DNA from: Selenomonas sp.
GTDB lineage: Bacteria > Bacillota > Negativicutes > Selenomonadales > Selenomonadaceae
NCBI GenBank assembly: GCA_015265235.1
Contig: JABZYJ010000001.1
Coordinates: 1-63,068, forward strand
Direction of reading: 5' to 3'
DNA length: 63,068 nucleotides
Of this stretch, positions 42,867 to 52,495 are shown one piece after another. Made by a program: the position numbers and the translations under genes. Position 1 is the stretch's first letter, and each line of letters starts with the position of its first letter. Under the pieces are notes generated by a model. It saw nothing but the letters and a program-made list of their open reading frames with translations, had not been told where the DNA came from and did not search any database.

Positions 42867-45224
42867 ATGGACACGGAGTCATTTAAGGTTTTAGAATACG
42901 AAAAGATAAAAACCAGACTCGCATCGTATGCCGCCACAGCCTATGGGAAAGAACGATGCAGCAGTATCAAGCCATCTTCCGACTATGACCACGTTGCACA
43001 ACTTCACAGGGAGACCGAAGAGGCAGTACGGGTTGCACAGATTCAGCCGCCTCCATTTGATGGCATCCATCATCTGCAGGAGATTCTTAAAAAGGCAGGC
43101 CGAGGTATCCTTCTGGAGCTGGATGAGCTGCGCTTGGTCAAGAGCACCATTGGCGGCATGAGAGACGTGAAGTATTTTTTTCGCGATCTGTCTGCTGATG
43201 CAGAGTTGTTGAAAGACTTGGCGCGGCGCATCGAAATCTTGGGCATGTTGGAACGGAATCTTAAGGCAGCGATTGACGAATACGGAAATTTTCGCGATGA
43301 TGCCAGCCCCGTCCTTCATCGTATCACGAATGAGCTGCGTACGGCACAGTCGCGGGTAAAGGATCGGCTTTCTTCCATTCTTCACGATGCAGCCTATCAA
43401 AAAATGTTTCAGGAAGCTATTGTAACTGTGCGCGATGAACGCTATGTCATCCCGGTCAAGCAGGAATATCGCAGCCAATTTCCAGGTGTCATTCGCGATC
43501 AATCCGCAAGCGGCGCGACACTGTTTATTGAACCACTCGCCATTGTCGAGCTGAATAACACCGTGCGTCAGATGGGAATTGCACGCGAGCAGGAAATCCT
43601 GCGTATTATGCAGCGATTGACCAGTGAAATTGCCCGTTCTGCTGATATTTTGTCTGCCAACTGCACGATTTTGTCCGATCTCGATCTCATTTTTGCTCGT
43701 GCTTCCTTGGCGCGCGAGATGAGAGCCTATCCGCCGATTTTGAATAGAGACGGGTATGTGCATCTGCAAAGGGCGCGACATCCACTGCTCCCTCCGGACA
43801 AGGTCGTTCCGATTGATATAGAGCTGGGGAAAACTTTTTCCACACTGCTGATCACGGGGCCGAATACCGGCGGTAAGACGGTCAGTATGAAGACACTCGG
43901 CATTCTTGCACTGATGTCCCAGTCAGGCTGTTTTCTTCCGGCTGAGTCAGGCTCGGAGATACCGATCTATCAAAATATTTATGCGGACATTGGGGATGAG
44001 CAGAGCATCGAGCAGAGTTTATCCACGTTTTCCGCGCACACGCGCAATATTGTACGCATCATCGATCGAGCGACATCCGGCGACTTGGTTCTCCTAGATG
44101 AGGTCGGCGCGGGAACTGATCCTGATGAGGGCGCTGCTCTTGCGCGGAGTATCATCGAACATTTCCTTATGAATCGCATCGCTACTGTTGCGACAACGCA
44201 TTATGCAGATCTCAAAACGTATGCGTATACCCAGCAAGGCGTTGAAAATGCATCGGTTGAATTTGATCTCAAGACGCTCCGTCCGACCTATCGTCTGCTC
44301 ATCGGTATACCGGGGGCAAGCAATGCCTTTTCCATCAGCCGCCAACTCGGTCTGTCGGAGGAGATCGTTGCACGGGCGGAAGAATATGTCAGCGAGGATC
44401 ATGCCCAGTTTGAAACCGTTGTTCACGATTTGGAACGTGCCAAGACGATTTATGAGGAAAAAAATCAGCTCCTCTATAAGAAAGAAACGGATGTCGGCAG
44501 GGCTGAGGCACGCCTTCGCGCAGAACGTGCTGCATTTGAGCAGTCGAAGCAGGAACTCCTCCATAAGGCACGCGAAGAAGCAAACAACATTGTACGTGAG
44601 GCAAGACGAAGTGCCGAGGAGACCATTCAGTCGCTCAAGGAACAGTTTGATGACCATGGCATCAAGGAACGTCAAAAAGCGATTCAAGCAGCACGGACAA
44701 GACTGAATGAGGCCTATGTGCACAACGTATCGCCGAAAATTCCTGCGGAGGGGAGACCTGTTCGCCCCGGTGAGATTCAAAGCGGGGATACGGTTTACAT
44801 CCGTACGCTTGCCCAGGAGGGTACAGTGCTTTCTGTACAGGGCAAGGAGCTTAGCGTTCAAGTTGGCGGTCTGCGTACCATGGTCAAGATGGATGCGTGC
44901 ACATTTGTCGGACACCAAAAGCGTAAAAAAAAGATCAACAAGATACGCGTCGGCGGTTCATTGTCGCAGAAATCGGCAGAGGTTCGTCCACAGATTGATG
45001 TGCGTGGCATGACCGTATTGGAGGCAGAGGCAGTTCTTGAAAAATTCATCGACGATGCTGTCTTTGCAGGGCTTTCCACTGTGCTGGTCATTCACGGAAA
45101 GGGGACAGGAGCGCTGCGCCTTGGGCTGCGTGATTACTTTAAGCGAAATAAATCCATCCGCGCGTTCTCTTTTGCTGATATTTCTGAGGGCGGTACAGGT
45201 GCAACCGTCGTTACACTGAAATAG
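42867..45224 (+). CDS. mutS2: Endonuclease MutS2
   Basis: A MutS-like ATPase with a C-terminal Smr nuclease domain. MutS2 proteins suppress recombination and, in Bacillus, also act on collided ribosomes. Walker A GPNTGGKTVSMKTLG lies near residue 332, and Walker B in LVLLDEVGAGTDPDEGAAL. A charged coiled coil spans about 510-620. The Smr domain (about 708-785, QIDVRGMTVLEAE and IHGKGTGALR) is complete. The start is ATG 42867, before which AAAGAGG lies; the upstream in-frame ATG at 42834 lacks a site. It has 785 residues. Confidence 0.94.
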   Translation: MDTESFKVLEYEKIKTRLASYAATAYGKERCSSIKPSSDYDHVAQLHRETEEAVRVAQIQPPPFDGIHHLQEILKKAGRGILLELDELRLVKSTIGGMRDVKYFFRDLSADAELLKDLARRIEILGMLERNLKAAIDEYGNFRDDASPVLHRITNELRTAQSRVKDRLSSILHDAAYQKMFQEAIVTVRDERYVIPVKQEYRSQFPGVIRDQSASGATLFIEPLAIVELNNTVRQMGIAREQEILRIMQRLTSEIARSADILSANCTILSDLDLIFARASLAREMRAYPPILNRDGYVHLQRARHPLLPPDKVVPIDIELGKTFSTLLITGPNTGGKTVSMKTLGILALMSQSGCFLPAESGSEIPIYQNIYADIGDEQSIEQSLSTFSAHTRNIVRIIDRATSGDLVLLDEVGAGTDPDEGAALARSIIEHFLMNRIATVATTHYADLKTYAYTQQGVENASVEFDLKTLRPTYRLLIGIPGASNAFSISRQLGLSEEIVARAEEYVSEDHAQFETVVHDLERAKTIYEEKNQLLYKKETDVGRAEARLRAERAAFEQSKQELLHKAREEANNIVREARRSAEETIQSLKEQFDDHGIKERQKAIQAARTRLNEAYVHNVSPKIPAEGRPVRPGEIQSGDTVYIRTLAQEGTVLSVQGKELSVQVGGLRTMVKMDACTFVGHQKRKKKINKIRVGGSLSQKSAEVRPQIDVRGMTVLEAEAVLEKFIDDAVFAGLSTVLVIHGKGTGALRLGLRDYFKRNKSIRAFSFADISEGGTGATVVTLK

Positions 45225-45267
45225 AAGTGAAAAACTCCTCTTGTCGCGCGCTTTTTGAGAAAATCTC

Positions 45268-45296
45268 CTTACAAAATACCAACTTTGTGTTACAAT
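45268..45296 (+). promoter_or_regulatory. Promoter of the PBP leader and gene
   Basis: TACAAT at 45291-45296 is a good -10. CTTACA (45268-45273, 17-base spacer) or TTACAA one base on is a weak -35. The transcript would have a leader of about 215 bases. Confidence 0.5.
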
Positions 45297-45299
45297 AGA

Positions 45300-45515
45300 G
45301 AAATTGAGTGCACAAAGCGCCTCCAATGGACACATCTTGGGAATCACTGACAAAATGAAGTCTGTCAGATTGGCGTATTTTTCGTCCGAACAAGGTGGAA
45401 AACCGGATGCAGAGTAAGGCTCTGCACTAGATTTTTCGCCGAAGTACGGGCAATAAAGATGCGTCAAGATGATGGCGTTAAATTTCTAGTGCTTCCCTAG
45501 GTTAGGAAGGTATCC
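45300..45515 (+). promoter_or_regulatory. Structured RNA leader upstream of the PBP gene, family unknown
   Basis: I find no ORF but at least five helices. They are CTGACA/TGTCAG (45347-45352 with 45363-45368); CGTCCG/CGGATG (45383-45388 with 45404-45409); TGCAGAG/CTCTGCA (45408-45414 with 45420-45426); GCACTAGA/TCTAGTGC (45424-45431 with 45485-45492), enclosing CGCC/GGCG (45437-45440 with 45474-45477); and CTTCC/GGAAG (45492-45496 with 45505-45509). The last one contains the PBP ribosome binding site. The third and fourth helices share GCA and compete, and TTTTT at 45432-45436 follows the third, as in a switch between a terminator and an antiterminator. The elements do not match any riboswitch consensus I know. 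Confidence 0.5.
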
Positions 45516-47600
45516 ATGCAGAAGAGCGAAAAGAAAGCAACGAAGAAGTCGTCAGGGTTTTCCCTGGGAAAGATGATCCTCGTCGTAGGACTAATTTTGT
45601 TTGTCATGGTCATCGGCGTCGGCTGCGGTTTCCTGACGGCAAGTCTGAATACCAGATCCAATCTGGCAGAGGACATTGTTCCGCCGGCATCATCGCAGAT
45701 CTACGATATTCATGGAAATGAGATTGCGAATATCCATGCGGCGGAGAATCGTCGTCCGATTGGCATCAATGAAATCCCCAAAAACCTCCAAAATGCTTTT
45801 ATTGCGGTGGAGGACAATCGATTTTACGATCATATCGGCATTGACCCACGCGGCATTGTACGCGCGATCTGGGCAAATATTCGTGGCCGAACGGTCACGG
45901 AAGGCGGCTCTACGATTACGCAGCAGCTCGCGAAGAATGCTTACCTGACACAGGATCGCACACTAAAGCGCAAGGTACAGGAAGTATTCCTCGCGCTGCA
46001 GCTGGAACGACAGTATACGAAGCAGGAAATCCTTGAGCTCTACATGAACCAGATCTACTTTGGACAGGGAGCCTACGGTGTTCAGGCAGCGGCGCGCACC
46101 TATTTTGGCAAGGATGCCAAGGATCTGACGCTCAACGAGTGTGCCATGCTTGCGGGGATTCCAAAGAGCCCGAACTATTACTCGCCGGTCAACAATATGG
46201 ATGCGGCGACAGAGCGCAAGGCTGTCGTGCTCGATCAGATGGTTAAGTACGGCTATATCAGTGACAGTGAAGCCGCAGCGGCAAAGAAGGAGCCGCTGCA
46301 TATTGCGAAAAACACAAATGATGGCGGCAAGAGTGCCTCCTATTTTGTGGACTACGTTCTCCAACAGCTGGCAGAGAAATATGGAGACGATGCGATCTAC
46401 AAGGACGGTCTGAAGATATATACAACCATCGACATGGATATGCAGGCTGCAGCAGAGACGGCGATGAAGAATCTGCCGACCTACTTTACGGATGCCAACG
46501 GGATCGTTCAGCCACAGGGAGCATTGGTCGCTATCGATCCGCACACGGGCTACATTAAAGCGATGGTTGGCGGGCGTGGGACGGATCAGTTCAATCGTGC
46601 GACACAGGCAGTCAGACAGCCTGGCTCAGCGTTTAAGCCCTTCGTTTTTGCTGCCGCACTCGAGAACAAGTATACGCCGGAATCCATCATCGAAGACAAG
46701 CCGCTGAAGGTTGGTTCTTGGGAGCCGCAAAACTACAGCCGCAACTTCTCCGGCAAGGTTCGCCTGCGCGATGTTGTACGCTGGTCACTCAATGTTCCAA
46801 CTGTTCGTATCGCACAGGATATAGGCATCGATAAAGCAATTTTTTACGCACAGGAAATGGGAATATCCACGTTCGTCCTAGATGGTGCGACGAATGACCG
46901 TAATCTGGCAACAGCCCTAGGCGGAATGACGCGCGGTGTAACCCCGCTGGAACTGACCAGCGCCTATGGTACATTTGCCAACCGTGGCATCCACGTCAAA
47001 CCCGTTGCTATTCTGCGTGTCGTATCGCGTACCGGGAAGGTGCTTGAGGAAGCAGAGCGCAAAGAAAAGAGTGTTATGTCAGCAGACAATGCGGCGGCAC
47101 TGACGGCGATGCTTGAAGATGTCATTCGGCGCGGGACGGGTACGCGCGCCAACATCGGACGTCCGGCCGCAGGAAAGACCGGCACGACGAGTGACTATCA
47201 TGATGCATGGTTCGTCGGTTATACACCTGATCTGGTTACCGGCGTGTGGATCGGGAATGACAGTGTCAGTGATTTGCACGGCATGTCCGGTGGTATGACA
47301 CCTGCTGTCATTTGGCAGGCATTTATGCAGAAAGCATTGGCTCAGATGCCCATACGGAGCTTCGCTGGGAGTCCGGCTTATTCTGACACGTCTGCCAAAG
47401 AGGAGACGGCGGTCGACCATGAGAAGTCTTCTGGTGAGAAAAAGGCGGATGAAAAAAAGAAGGAGCAGGGAAAGACCTCTGGAAGCTCTTCCAAGGGAGG
47501 AGGAAATACTGCTCCTGCGGAACCCGCACGTTCTGCACCGGCAGAGTCTCCAGGAGCTGCGCCTGAACCTGGCATGGGGATAGAAAAAGGACAAAACTAG
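45516..47600 (+). CDS. Class A penicillin-binding protein 1A
   Basis: A bifunctional peptidoglycan synthase. After a basic cytoplasmic tail and one membrane helix (about 19-42) comes the glycosyltransferase domain with EDNRFYDHIGIDPRG, the catalytic glutamate and GGSTITQQLAKN. The transpeptidase domain then has the serine motif SAFKPF (S-x-x-K), SLN and KTGTTSDYHDAW. The C-terminal 60 residues are a low-complexity Lys/Glu/Ser/Pro/Ala tail, probably disordered in the periplasm. It has 694 residues. It lies 18 bases before tyrS in the same transcript. Confidence 0.95.
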   Translation: MQKSEKKATKKSSGFSLGKMILVVGLILFVMVIGVGCGFLTASLNTRSNLAEDIVPPASSQIYDIHGNEIANIHAAENRRPIGINEIPKNLQNAFIAVEDNRFYDHIGIDPRGIVRAIWANIRGRTVTEGGSTITQQLAKNAYLTQDRTLKRKVQEVFLALQLERQYTKQEILELYMNQIYFGQGAYGVQAAARTYFGKDAKDLTLNECAMLAGIPKSPNYYSPVNNMDAATERKAVVLDQMVKYGYISDSEAAAAKKEPLHIAKNTNDGGKSASYFVDYVLQQLAEKYGDDAIYKDGLKIYTTIDMDMQAAAETAMKNLPTYFTDANGIVQPQGALVAIDPHTGYIKAMVGGRGTDQFNRATQAVRQPGSAFKPFVFAAALENKYTPESIIEDKPLKVGSWEPQNYSRNFSGKVRLRDVVRWSLNVPTVRIAQDIGIDKAIFYAQEMGISTFVLDGATNDRNLATALGGMTRGVTPLELTSAYGTFANRGIHVKPVAILRVVSRTGKVLEEAERKEKSVMSADNAAALTAMLEDVIRRGTGTRANIGRPAAGKTGTTSDYHDAWFVGYTPDLVTGVWIGNDSVSDLHGMSGGMTPAVIWQAFMQKALAQMPIRSFAGSPAYSDTSAKEETAVDHEKSSGEKKADEKKKEQGKTSGSSSKGGGNTAPAEPARSAPAESPGAAPEPGMGIEKGQN

Positions 47601-47618
47601 AGAAGAGAGGATCATTCA

Positions 47619-48821
47619 TTGAATGCTGTTGATATTCTAAAGGAGCGCGGGTTTCTTGCACAGTGCACAGACGAAGCTGCACTGCGCGGCCTGCTCGATC
47701 ATGAACAGGTGACATTCTACACAGGATTCGATCCGACGGCAGACAGCCTCCACGCAGGACATTTGATTGCGCTTATGGCCATGTCCCACATGCAGCGTGC
47801 AGGACATCGCCCCATTTGTCTTGTCGGCGGTGGCACGGGGACAGTAGGCGATCCTTCAGGACGAACAGATATGCGCAAGGTCATGACCGATGAAACAATT
47901 GCACATAATTGCGATTGCTTTCGTGCACAGATCTCACACTTTATCGACTTTACGGATGGGCGTGCCATCATGGTCGATAATGGCGATTGGCTGCGCAAAC
48001 TCAATTATATTGATCTGCTCCGCGATGTTGGAGCACACTTTACGGTAAATCGTATGCTTGCCGCAGAAAGCTATAAACAGCGGTGGGAGAAAGGGCTTAC
48101 CTTCCTTGAGTTCAACTACATGATTATGCAGGCGTATGATTTCCTAGAGCTCAATCGACGTTATGGCTGTCGCCTTGAAATGGGCGGCGACGACCAGTGG
48201 TCGAATATTATCGCCGGTGTCGAACTCTGCCGTCGCAAGAAGAACATTACCGTATTTGGCCTAACCAATAAACTGCTGACCAAAAGCGATGGAAAGAAAA
48301 TGGGCAAAACGGCGGGCGGAGCGCTTTGGCTTGACCCGAAGAAGACCTCTCCCTATGATTTCTACCAGTATTGGCGGAACGTTGATGATGCGGATGTCTC
48401 GACCTGCCTCTCTCTGCTCACCTTCCTCCCCATGGAGGAAGTACATCGTCTGACGGCCGTCGAAGGGCAGGAGATGAATCACTCGAAGGAAGTGCTTGCC
48501 TACGAGGTGACGAAGATCGTTCATGGGGAGCAGGAAGCACATAAGGCACAGGAGATGGCACGAGCCCTGTTCGGCGGCGGGGTCTCTGAACAGGTTCCAC
48601 AGCTCCATGTAACATGTGGAGAGAAGCTGATTGATGCACTGACGCGCGAGGGCGTCTTTTCTTCCAAAGGAGAGGCGCGCCGCTTGATTCAGCAGGGCGG
48701 TGTCACGCTCAATGAAACGCGCATCTCTGATGAACATTATGTCTTGCAGGAAGATGATTTTTCAGAGGGGAAAGCACTACTGAAAAAAGGAAAAAAGAAG
48801 CACTATCAATTGGTTCGCTGA
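47619..48821 (+). CDS. tyrS: Tyrosine--tRNA ligase
   Basis: A class I synthetase. The HIGH-type motif is HAGH at residues 45-48, and the KMSKS-type motif is KMGKT after LLTKSDGKK, a bacterial TyrRS pattern close to KFGKT. The C-terminal S4 RNA-binding domain (about 335-400, with FSSKGEARRLIQQGGVTLNE) contacts tRNA. It has 400 residues. The start is TTG, with AGAGAGG about ten bases upstream. Confidence 0.97.
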   Translation: MNAVDILKERGFLAQCTDEAALRGLLDHEQVTFYTGFDPTADSLHAGHLIALMAMSHMQRAGHRPICLVGGGTGTVGDPSGRTDMRKVMTDETIAHNCDCFRAQISHFIDFTDGRAIMVDNGDWLRKLNYIDLLRDVGAHFTVNRMLAAESYKQRWEKGLTFLEFNYMIMQAYDFLELNRRYGCRLEMGGDDQWSNIIAGVELCRRKKNITVFGLTNKLLTKSDGKKMGKTAGGALWLDPKKTSPYDFYQYWRNVDDADVSTCLSLLTFLPMEEVHRLTAVEGQEMNHSKEVLAYEVTKIVHGEQEAHKAQEMARALFGGGVSEQVPQLHVTCGEKLIDALTREGVFSSKGEARRLIQQGGVTLNETRISDEHYVLQEDDFSEGKALLKKGKKKHYQLVR

Positions 48822-48853
48822 ATACTACGTTGACGATGGGAAGGAGATAAATA

Positions 48854-49582
48854 ATGTCCGGGCATTCAAAATGGGCAAATATCAAGCGTAAAAAGGGTGC
48901 AAATGATGCAATCCGCGGAAAAATCACGACGAAGATTGGGCGCGAAATCACGATTGCTGTCCGTATGGGGGGCGCAGATCCGACGGGAAATATGCGTCTG
49001 AAATTGGCGCTTTCCAAGGCAAAGGCCAATAATATTCCGAAGGACAATATCAATCGTGCCATTCAAAAAGGACTCGGGGCAACTGAGGGCAGCAATTACG
49101 AAGAGGTGATCTATGAGGGTTACGGTCCGGGCGGCACGGCAGTGATGCTCGATATCCTGACCGATAACCGTAACCGTACCGCTGCGGACGTGCGTCATCT
49201 TTTTTCGAAGTATGGCGGCAACCTTGGACAGGATGGCTGCGTCTCATGGATGTTCAAGAAGAAGGCTGTTTTCGTGGTCGAACGAGATACCTTTGATGAT
49301 GAGGACGCACTTCTGGAGCTCGTTTTGGAGGCGGGGGCTGAGGACATGCGCTCCGAGGACGATGTCTTTGAGATCATTGCTGAGCCGGATGCCTACGATG
49401 CTATTGAGACAGTATTGGGCGAAAAGGGGATTGAAACGGCATCGGCAGAGGTGACGATGGTTCCTGACACGACGGTTCACCTCGTTGACAAAGATGCGGA
49501 GAAAATGCAGACGCTGATCGATGCGCTGGAAGACAATGACGATGTTCAAAACGTCTACAGCAACTACGAAATGGATGAGTAG
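48854..49582 (+). CDS. YebC/PmpR family DNA- or ribosome-associated protein
   Basis: A 242-residue YebC-family protein, starting with the hallmark SGHSKWANIKRKKGANDA and containing YEGYGPGGTAVMLDILTDNR. Members are described as transcription regulators, and more recently as factors that help translation of proline-rich stretches. It sits directly before ruvC, as in many bacteria where it precedes ruvCAB. AAGGAGA precedes the ATG. Confidence 0.95.
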   Translation: MSGHSKWANIKRKKGANDAIRGKITTKIGREITIAVRMGGADPTGNMRLKLALSKAKANNIPKDNINRAIQKGLGATEGSNYEEVIYEGYGPGGTAVMLDILTDNRNRTAADVRHLFSKYGGNLGQDGCVSWMFKKKAVFVVERDTFDDEDALLELVLEAGAEDMRSEDDVFEIIAEPDAYDAIETVLGEKGIETASAEVTMVPDTTVHLVDKDAEKMQTLIDALEDNDDVQNVYSNYEMDE

Positions 49583-49598
49583 ACGACAACTTTCCTTG

Positions 49599-49627
49599 AG
49601 TGCAGACATCGTGTCTGCACTTTTTTA
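49599..49627 (+). terminator. Terminator-like hairpin between yebC and ruvC
   Basis: AGTGCAGACA (49599-49608) pairs perfectly with TGTCTGCACT (49612-49621) across a 3-base loop and is followed by six T. ruvC starts 22 bases later without a visible promoter, so it probably depends on read-through. Confidence 0.88.
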
Positions 49628-49648
49628 GGAATCGCATAGGAACATACA

Positions 49649-50143
49649 ATGTTAGTACTTGGTATTGATCCAGGAACAGCCATTTGCGGCTACGGTTTTG
49701 TAGAGCAAAATGGGTCACGTTTACATGCTCATGCCTATGGAGCCGTTACAACACCATCAAAAATGCCTGTGGAACAGCGTTTGTTAAAAATCCATACAGT
49801 GCTTGATGAACTCATCCAAAAATATCGCCCCGATGCAATGGGCGTGGAACAGCTCTTCTTCAATCGCAATGTTACGACCGCCATACCGGTCGGACAGGCA
49901 CGTGGAGTCGTACTTCTCGCTGCGGCAAAAAACAACCTTGTGCTGATTGAGAGAACGCCGCTTCAGGTGAAACAATCCGTTACGGGATACGGAAAGGCAA
50001 CAAAGGAACAGGTCATCTACATGGTGACAAAACTCCTCCATCTGCCCGAGCCTCCTCATCCTGATGATACGGCGGATGCCCTCGCTGTCGCGATCAGCGC
50101 TGCACACTGTATGGACACAATTGCCTGGCGTAATCGATTGTAG
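49649..50143 (+). CDS. ruvC: Crossover junction endodeoxyribonuclease RuvC
   Basis: Resolves Holliday junctions. The first catalytic aspartate is in LGIDPGTAICGYG (D7), the glutamate in MGVEQLFF and the C-terminal acidic pair in HPDDTADALAVA. It has 164 residues, normal for the family. TAGGAAC precedes the ATG. It begins the ruvC-A-B set. Confidence 0.96.
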   Translation: MLVLGIDPGTAICGYGFVEQNGSRLHAHAYGAVTTPSKMPVEQRLLKIHTVLDELIQKYRPDAMGVEQLFFNRNVTTAIPVGQARGVVLLAAAKNNLVLIERTPLQVKQSVTGYGKATKEQVIYMVTKLLHLPEPPHPDDTADALAVAISAAHCMDTIAWRNRL

Positions 50144-50217
50144 GCTCATGTTGACCGAGATGAAATGAAGGCTGAAACTTCGCGAAGGATCGTTTTTAAC
50201 AGGAGCAGAGGAGATTT

Positions 50218-50817
50218 ATGATCGGATTTCTAAAAGGAAAAGCGACGCATATCACATCCGACTATTGCCTTCTTGATGTGCATGATGTAGGTTATCGCGT
50301 ATTCATTTCCAATCAGACGCGTGCACATATCAGTCCAAATGCAGAAGTTATGCTTTACATTCATACAAATGTACGAGAGGATGCCATTCTTCTCTATGGA
50401 TTCTTTTCGCGGGAAGAATATGACCTATTCCTCCATCTGATCGGCATTTCAGGCATCGGACCAAAAGTCGCTCAGGGAATCCTATCTTCGGCAACAGCAA
50501 ATGATTTCTACCGTATGGTGCAGCAAAAGGATGTAAAAGGTATCACAAAACTTCCCGGTATTGGCAAGAAGACGGCTGAGCGTATCCTGTTGGAACTGAA
50601 AGACAAACTATCAGATGTCTCGGTTGAAGATATGCCGGAAGGTGACAACAATGTCGGAGCAGAGACCGAAAATGATATGGTCGCTGAAGCAACAGAAGCA
50701 CTTCTCACACTCGGTTTTCAAGACAGTGAGATTCAGCGTGTATTCCGACAAAAGCATTCCTGCCAAAATACGGAGGAGCTGATCCGCTATGCATTGGCAG
50801 AACTGCAGCGGCTCTGA
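50218..50817 (+). CDS. ruvA: Holliday junction branch migration complex subunit RuvA
   Basis: Binds four-way junctions as a tetramer and loads RuvB. The N-terminal OB fold begins MIGFLKGKATHI. Two helix-hairpin-helix motifs follow (LIGISGIGPKVAQGIL and LPGIGKKTAERILLEL). The C-terminal domain (about 150-199) contacts RuvB. It has 199 residues. AGAGGAG precedes the ATG. Confidence 0.96.
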   Translation: MIGFLKGKATHITSDYCLLDVHDVGYRVFISNQTRAHISPNAEVMLYIHTNVREDAILLYGFFSREEYDLFLHLIGISGIGPKVAQGILSSATANDFYRMVQQKDVKGITKLPGIGKKTAERILLELKDKLSDVSVEDMPEGDNNVGAETENDMVAEATEALLTLGFQDSEIQRVFRQKHSCQNTEELIRYALAELQRL

Positions 50818-50838
50818 TCCAGGAGAGGAGGGAACACG

Positions 50839-51876
50839 ATGCCTGAGATGGAGGAAGATGAAGAAATCATTTCCTATGAAGAGCAGTCCACCGATGGCTG
50901 GCAGTATAGTCTGCGCCCGCGGCGGCTCAGTGAATACATTGGACAGGATAGAGTAAAGTCCAATTTATCCAAATTTATACAAGCGGCACTGTCGCGGGGA
51001 GAAGCACTCGATCATGTCCTCCTTTATGGTCCGCCGGGACTTGGAAAGACGACGCTCGCGGGCATTATTGCCAATGAGATGGGTGCTAATTTTCGCCAGA
51101 CATCGGCGCCTGCCATCGAACGGCAGGGAGATCTCGCCTCCCTGTTGACCAATTTACAGGAACACGATGTTCTCTTCATCGATGAGATCCATCGTCTTTC
51201 CCATCATGTTGAGGAAATACTCTATTCTGCAATGGAAGATCATGCCATTGATATTATTATAGGGAAGGGGCCAAGTGCGCGGTCCATCCGTTTAGACCTC
51301 GCACCGTTTACGCTGGTTGGGGCAACGACGAAGACGGGATCTCTATCGGCACCGCTGCGCGACCGATTTGGAATACAGGCGCGGTTGGAGTACTATACAA
51401 CCGACGCTCTCCTGCTCATCATCGAACGTACCGCTGAGATTCTTTCCGTTCATATCGAACGCGACGGTGCACTTGAGATTGCGCGCCGCTCGCGTGGAAC
51501 GCCGCGCGTTGCCAACCGTATTCTAAAGCGCGTACGTGATATTGCACAAGTGGCAGGCGAGGAAATTATTTCGCGTTCCATTACCCTCGACGCACTGGAT
51601 GCATTGGAAGTCGATGAATGTGGCCTAGAGAGCAAAGACCGTTATATGCTTGAGGTCATGATTCAGAAATTCTCCGGTGGCCCTGTCGGACTCAAGACAC
51701 TTGCGGCGGCACTGAGTGAGATGACAGAGACCATAGAGGACGTCTATGAGCCATATTTGATCCAGCTTGGCTTTATCGCCCGTACCGCACGCGGACGTGT
51801 TGTGACGCAGGGCGGCTATGAGCACATTGGGGTATCGTATCCACGCGGCGATGACAGACAGGGAGAGTTACTCTAA
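50839..51876 (+). CDS. ruvB: Holliday junction branch migration ATPase RuvB
   Basis: The hexameric AAA+ motor for branch migration. Walker A GPPGLGKTT is at residues 64-72, Walker B FIDEIHRL follows near 113, sensor 1 lies in LVGATTKTG, and the winged-helix C-terminal domain ends with FIARTARGRVVT. The N-terminus LRPRRLSEYIGQDRVK is typical. It has 345 residues. AGGAGAGGAGG precedes the ATG, and queH starts one base after its stop. Confidence 0.97.
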   Translation: MPEMEEDEEIISYEEQSTDGWQYSLRPRRLSEYIGQDRVKSNLSKFIQAALSRGEALDHVLLYGPPGLGKTTLAGIIANEMGANFRQTSAPAIERQGDLASLLTNLQEHDVLFIDEIHRLSHHVEEILYSAMEDHAIDIIIGKGPSARSIRLDLAPFTLVGATTKTGSLSAPLRDRFGIQARLEYYTTDALLLIIERTAEILSVHIERDGALEIARRSRGTPRVANRILKRVRDIAQVAGEEIISRSITLDALDALEVDECGLESKDRYMLEVMIQKFSGGPVGLKTLAAALSEMTETIEDVYEPYLIQLGFIARTARGRVVTQGGYEHIGVSYPRGDDRQGELL

Positions 51877-51877
51877 C

Positions 51878-52480
51878 ATGAAAATACTTTTGCACATGTG
51901 CTGCGGTCCATGTTCCTGCTATCCAGTAAAAAAATTGCGCAGCGACGGGATAGAGCCGACTGGTTATTTCTTTAACCCGAACATTCATCCATATCAGGAG
52001 TGGAGAGCACGGATGCAGGGGGCAGAACAGTTTGCAGAAACAGTACAGATGCCGATTGTCATCGATCGGGAATACCAGATGCGTTCATTCCTGAAAAAAG
52101 CTCTTCCTGCAGAGGATACGCGCGGTGGACGATGCCGCATGTGCTATACATGGCGTCTGCAGGAAACTGCTGCCTACGCAGCACAGCACGGATTCGATGC
52201 CTTTACATCAACCTTGTTCTACAGTATCTACCAACAGCATGATCTCATGCGTTCTGTTGCAGAATATTTTGCAGATCAGTACGGTATCACGTTCTACTAC
52301 GAAGACTTTCGTATCGGATGGCAGGAAGGTATTGATATGAGCAAGGCCATGGAACTCTACCGTCAATCCTACTGTGGATGTATTTTTAGTGAAGAAGAAC
52401 GATACAGCAAGGAACTGCAAAAAATTCGTCGCAAGGAAAATCGGGAGAAGAAACGACAACGCCAAATGCTTTCCGTGTGA
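51878..52480 (+). CDS. queH: Epoxyqueuosine reductase QueH
   Basis: The non-orthologous replacement for QueG, reducing epoxyqueuosine to queuosine in tRNA. The 200-residue protein (DUF208) shows the metal-cluster cysteines in MCCGPCSCYP at residues 7-16 and further cysteines in GGRCRMCYTW and YCGCIF. I place the start at ATG 51878, just after the ruvB stop; the longer frame from 51818 lies inside ruvB. The GGGAGAG upstream fits this start. Confidence 0.93.
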   Translation: MKILLHMCCGPCSCYPVKKLRSDGIEPTGYFFNPNIHPYQEWRARMQGAEQFAETVQMPIVIDREYQMRSFLKKALPAEDTRGGRCRMCYTWRLQETAAYAAQHGFDAFTSTLFYSIYQQHDLMRSVAEYFADQYGITFYYEDFRIGWQEGIDMSKAMELYRQSYCGCIFSEEERYSKELQKIRRKENREKKRQRQMLSV

Positions 52481-52495
52481 AGAGGGAGTGCAGCA

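Noticed and set aside
45300..45515. T-box riboswitch for the tyrS operon
   Set aside because: AAGGTGGAAAACCGG (45392-45406) resembles the T-box core but has two extra bases. The expected stem I with a tyrosine specifier is not evident, and the element precedes a PBP gene rather than tyrS. I keep it as an unassigned structured leader.
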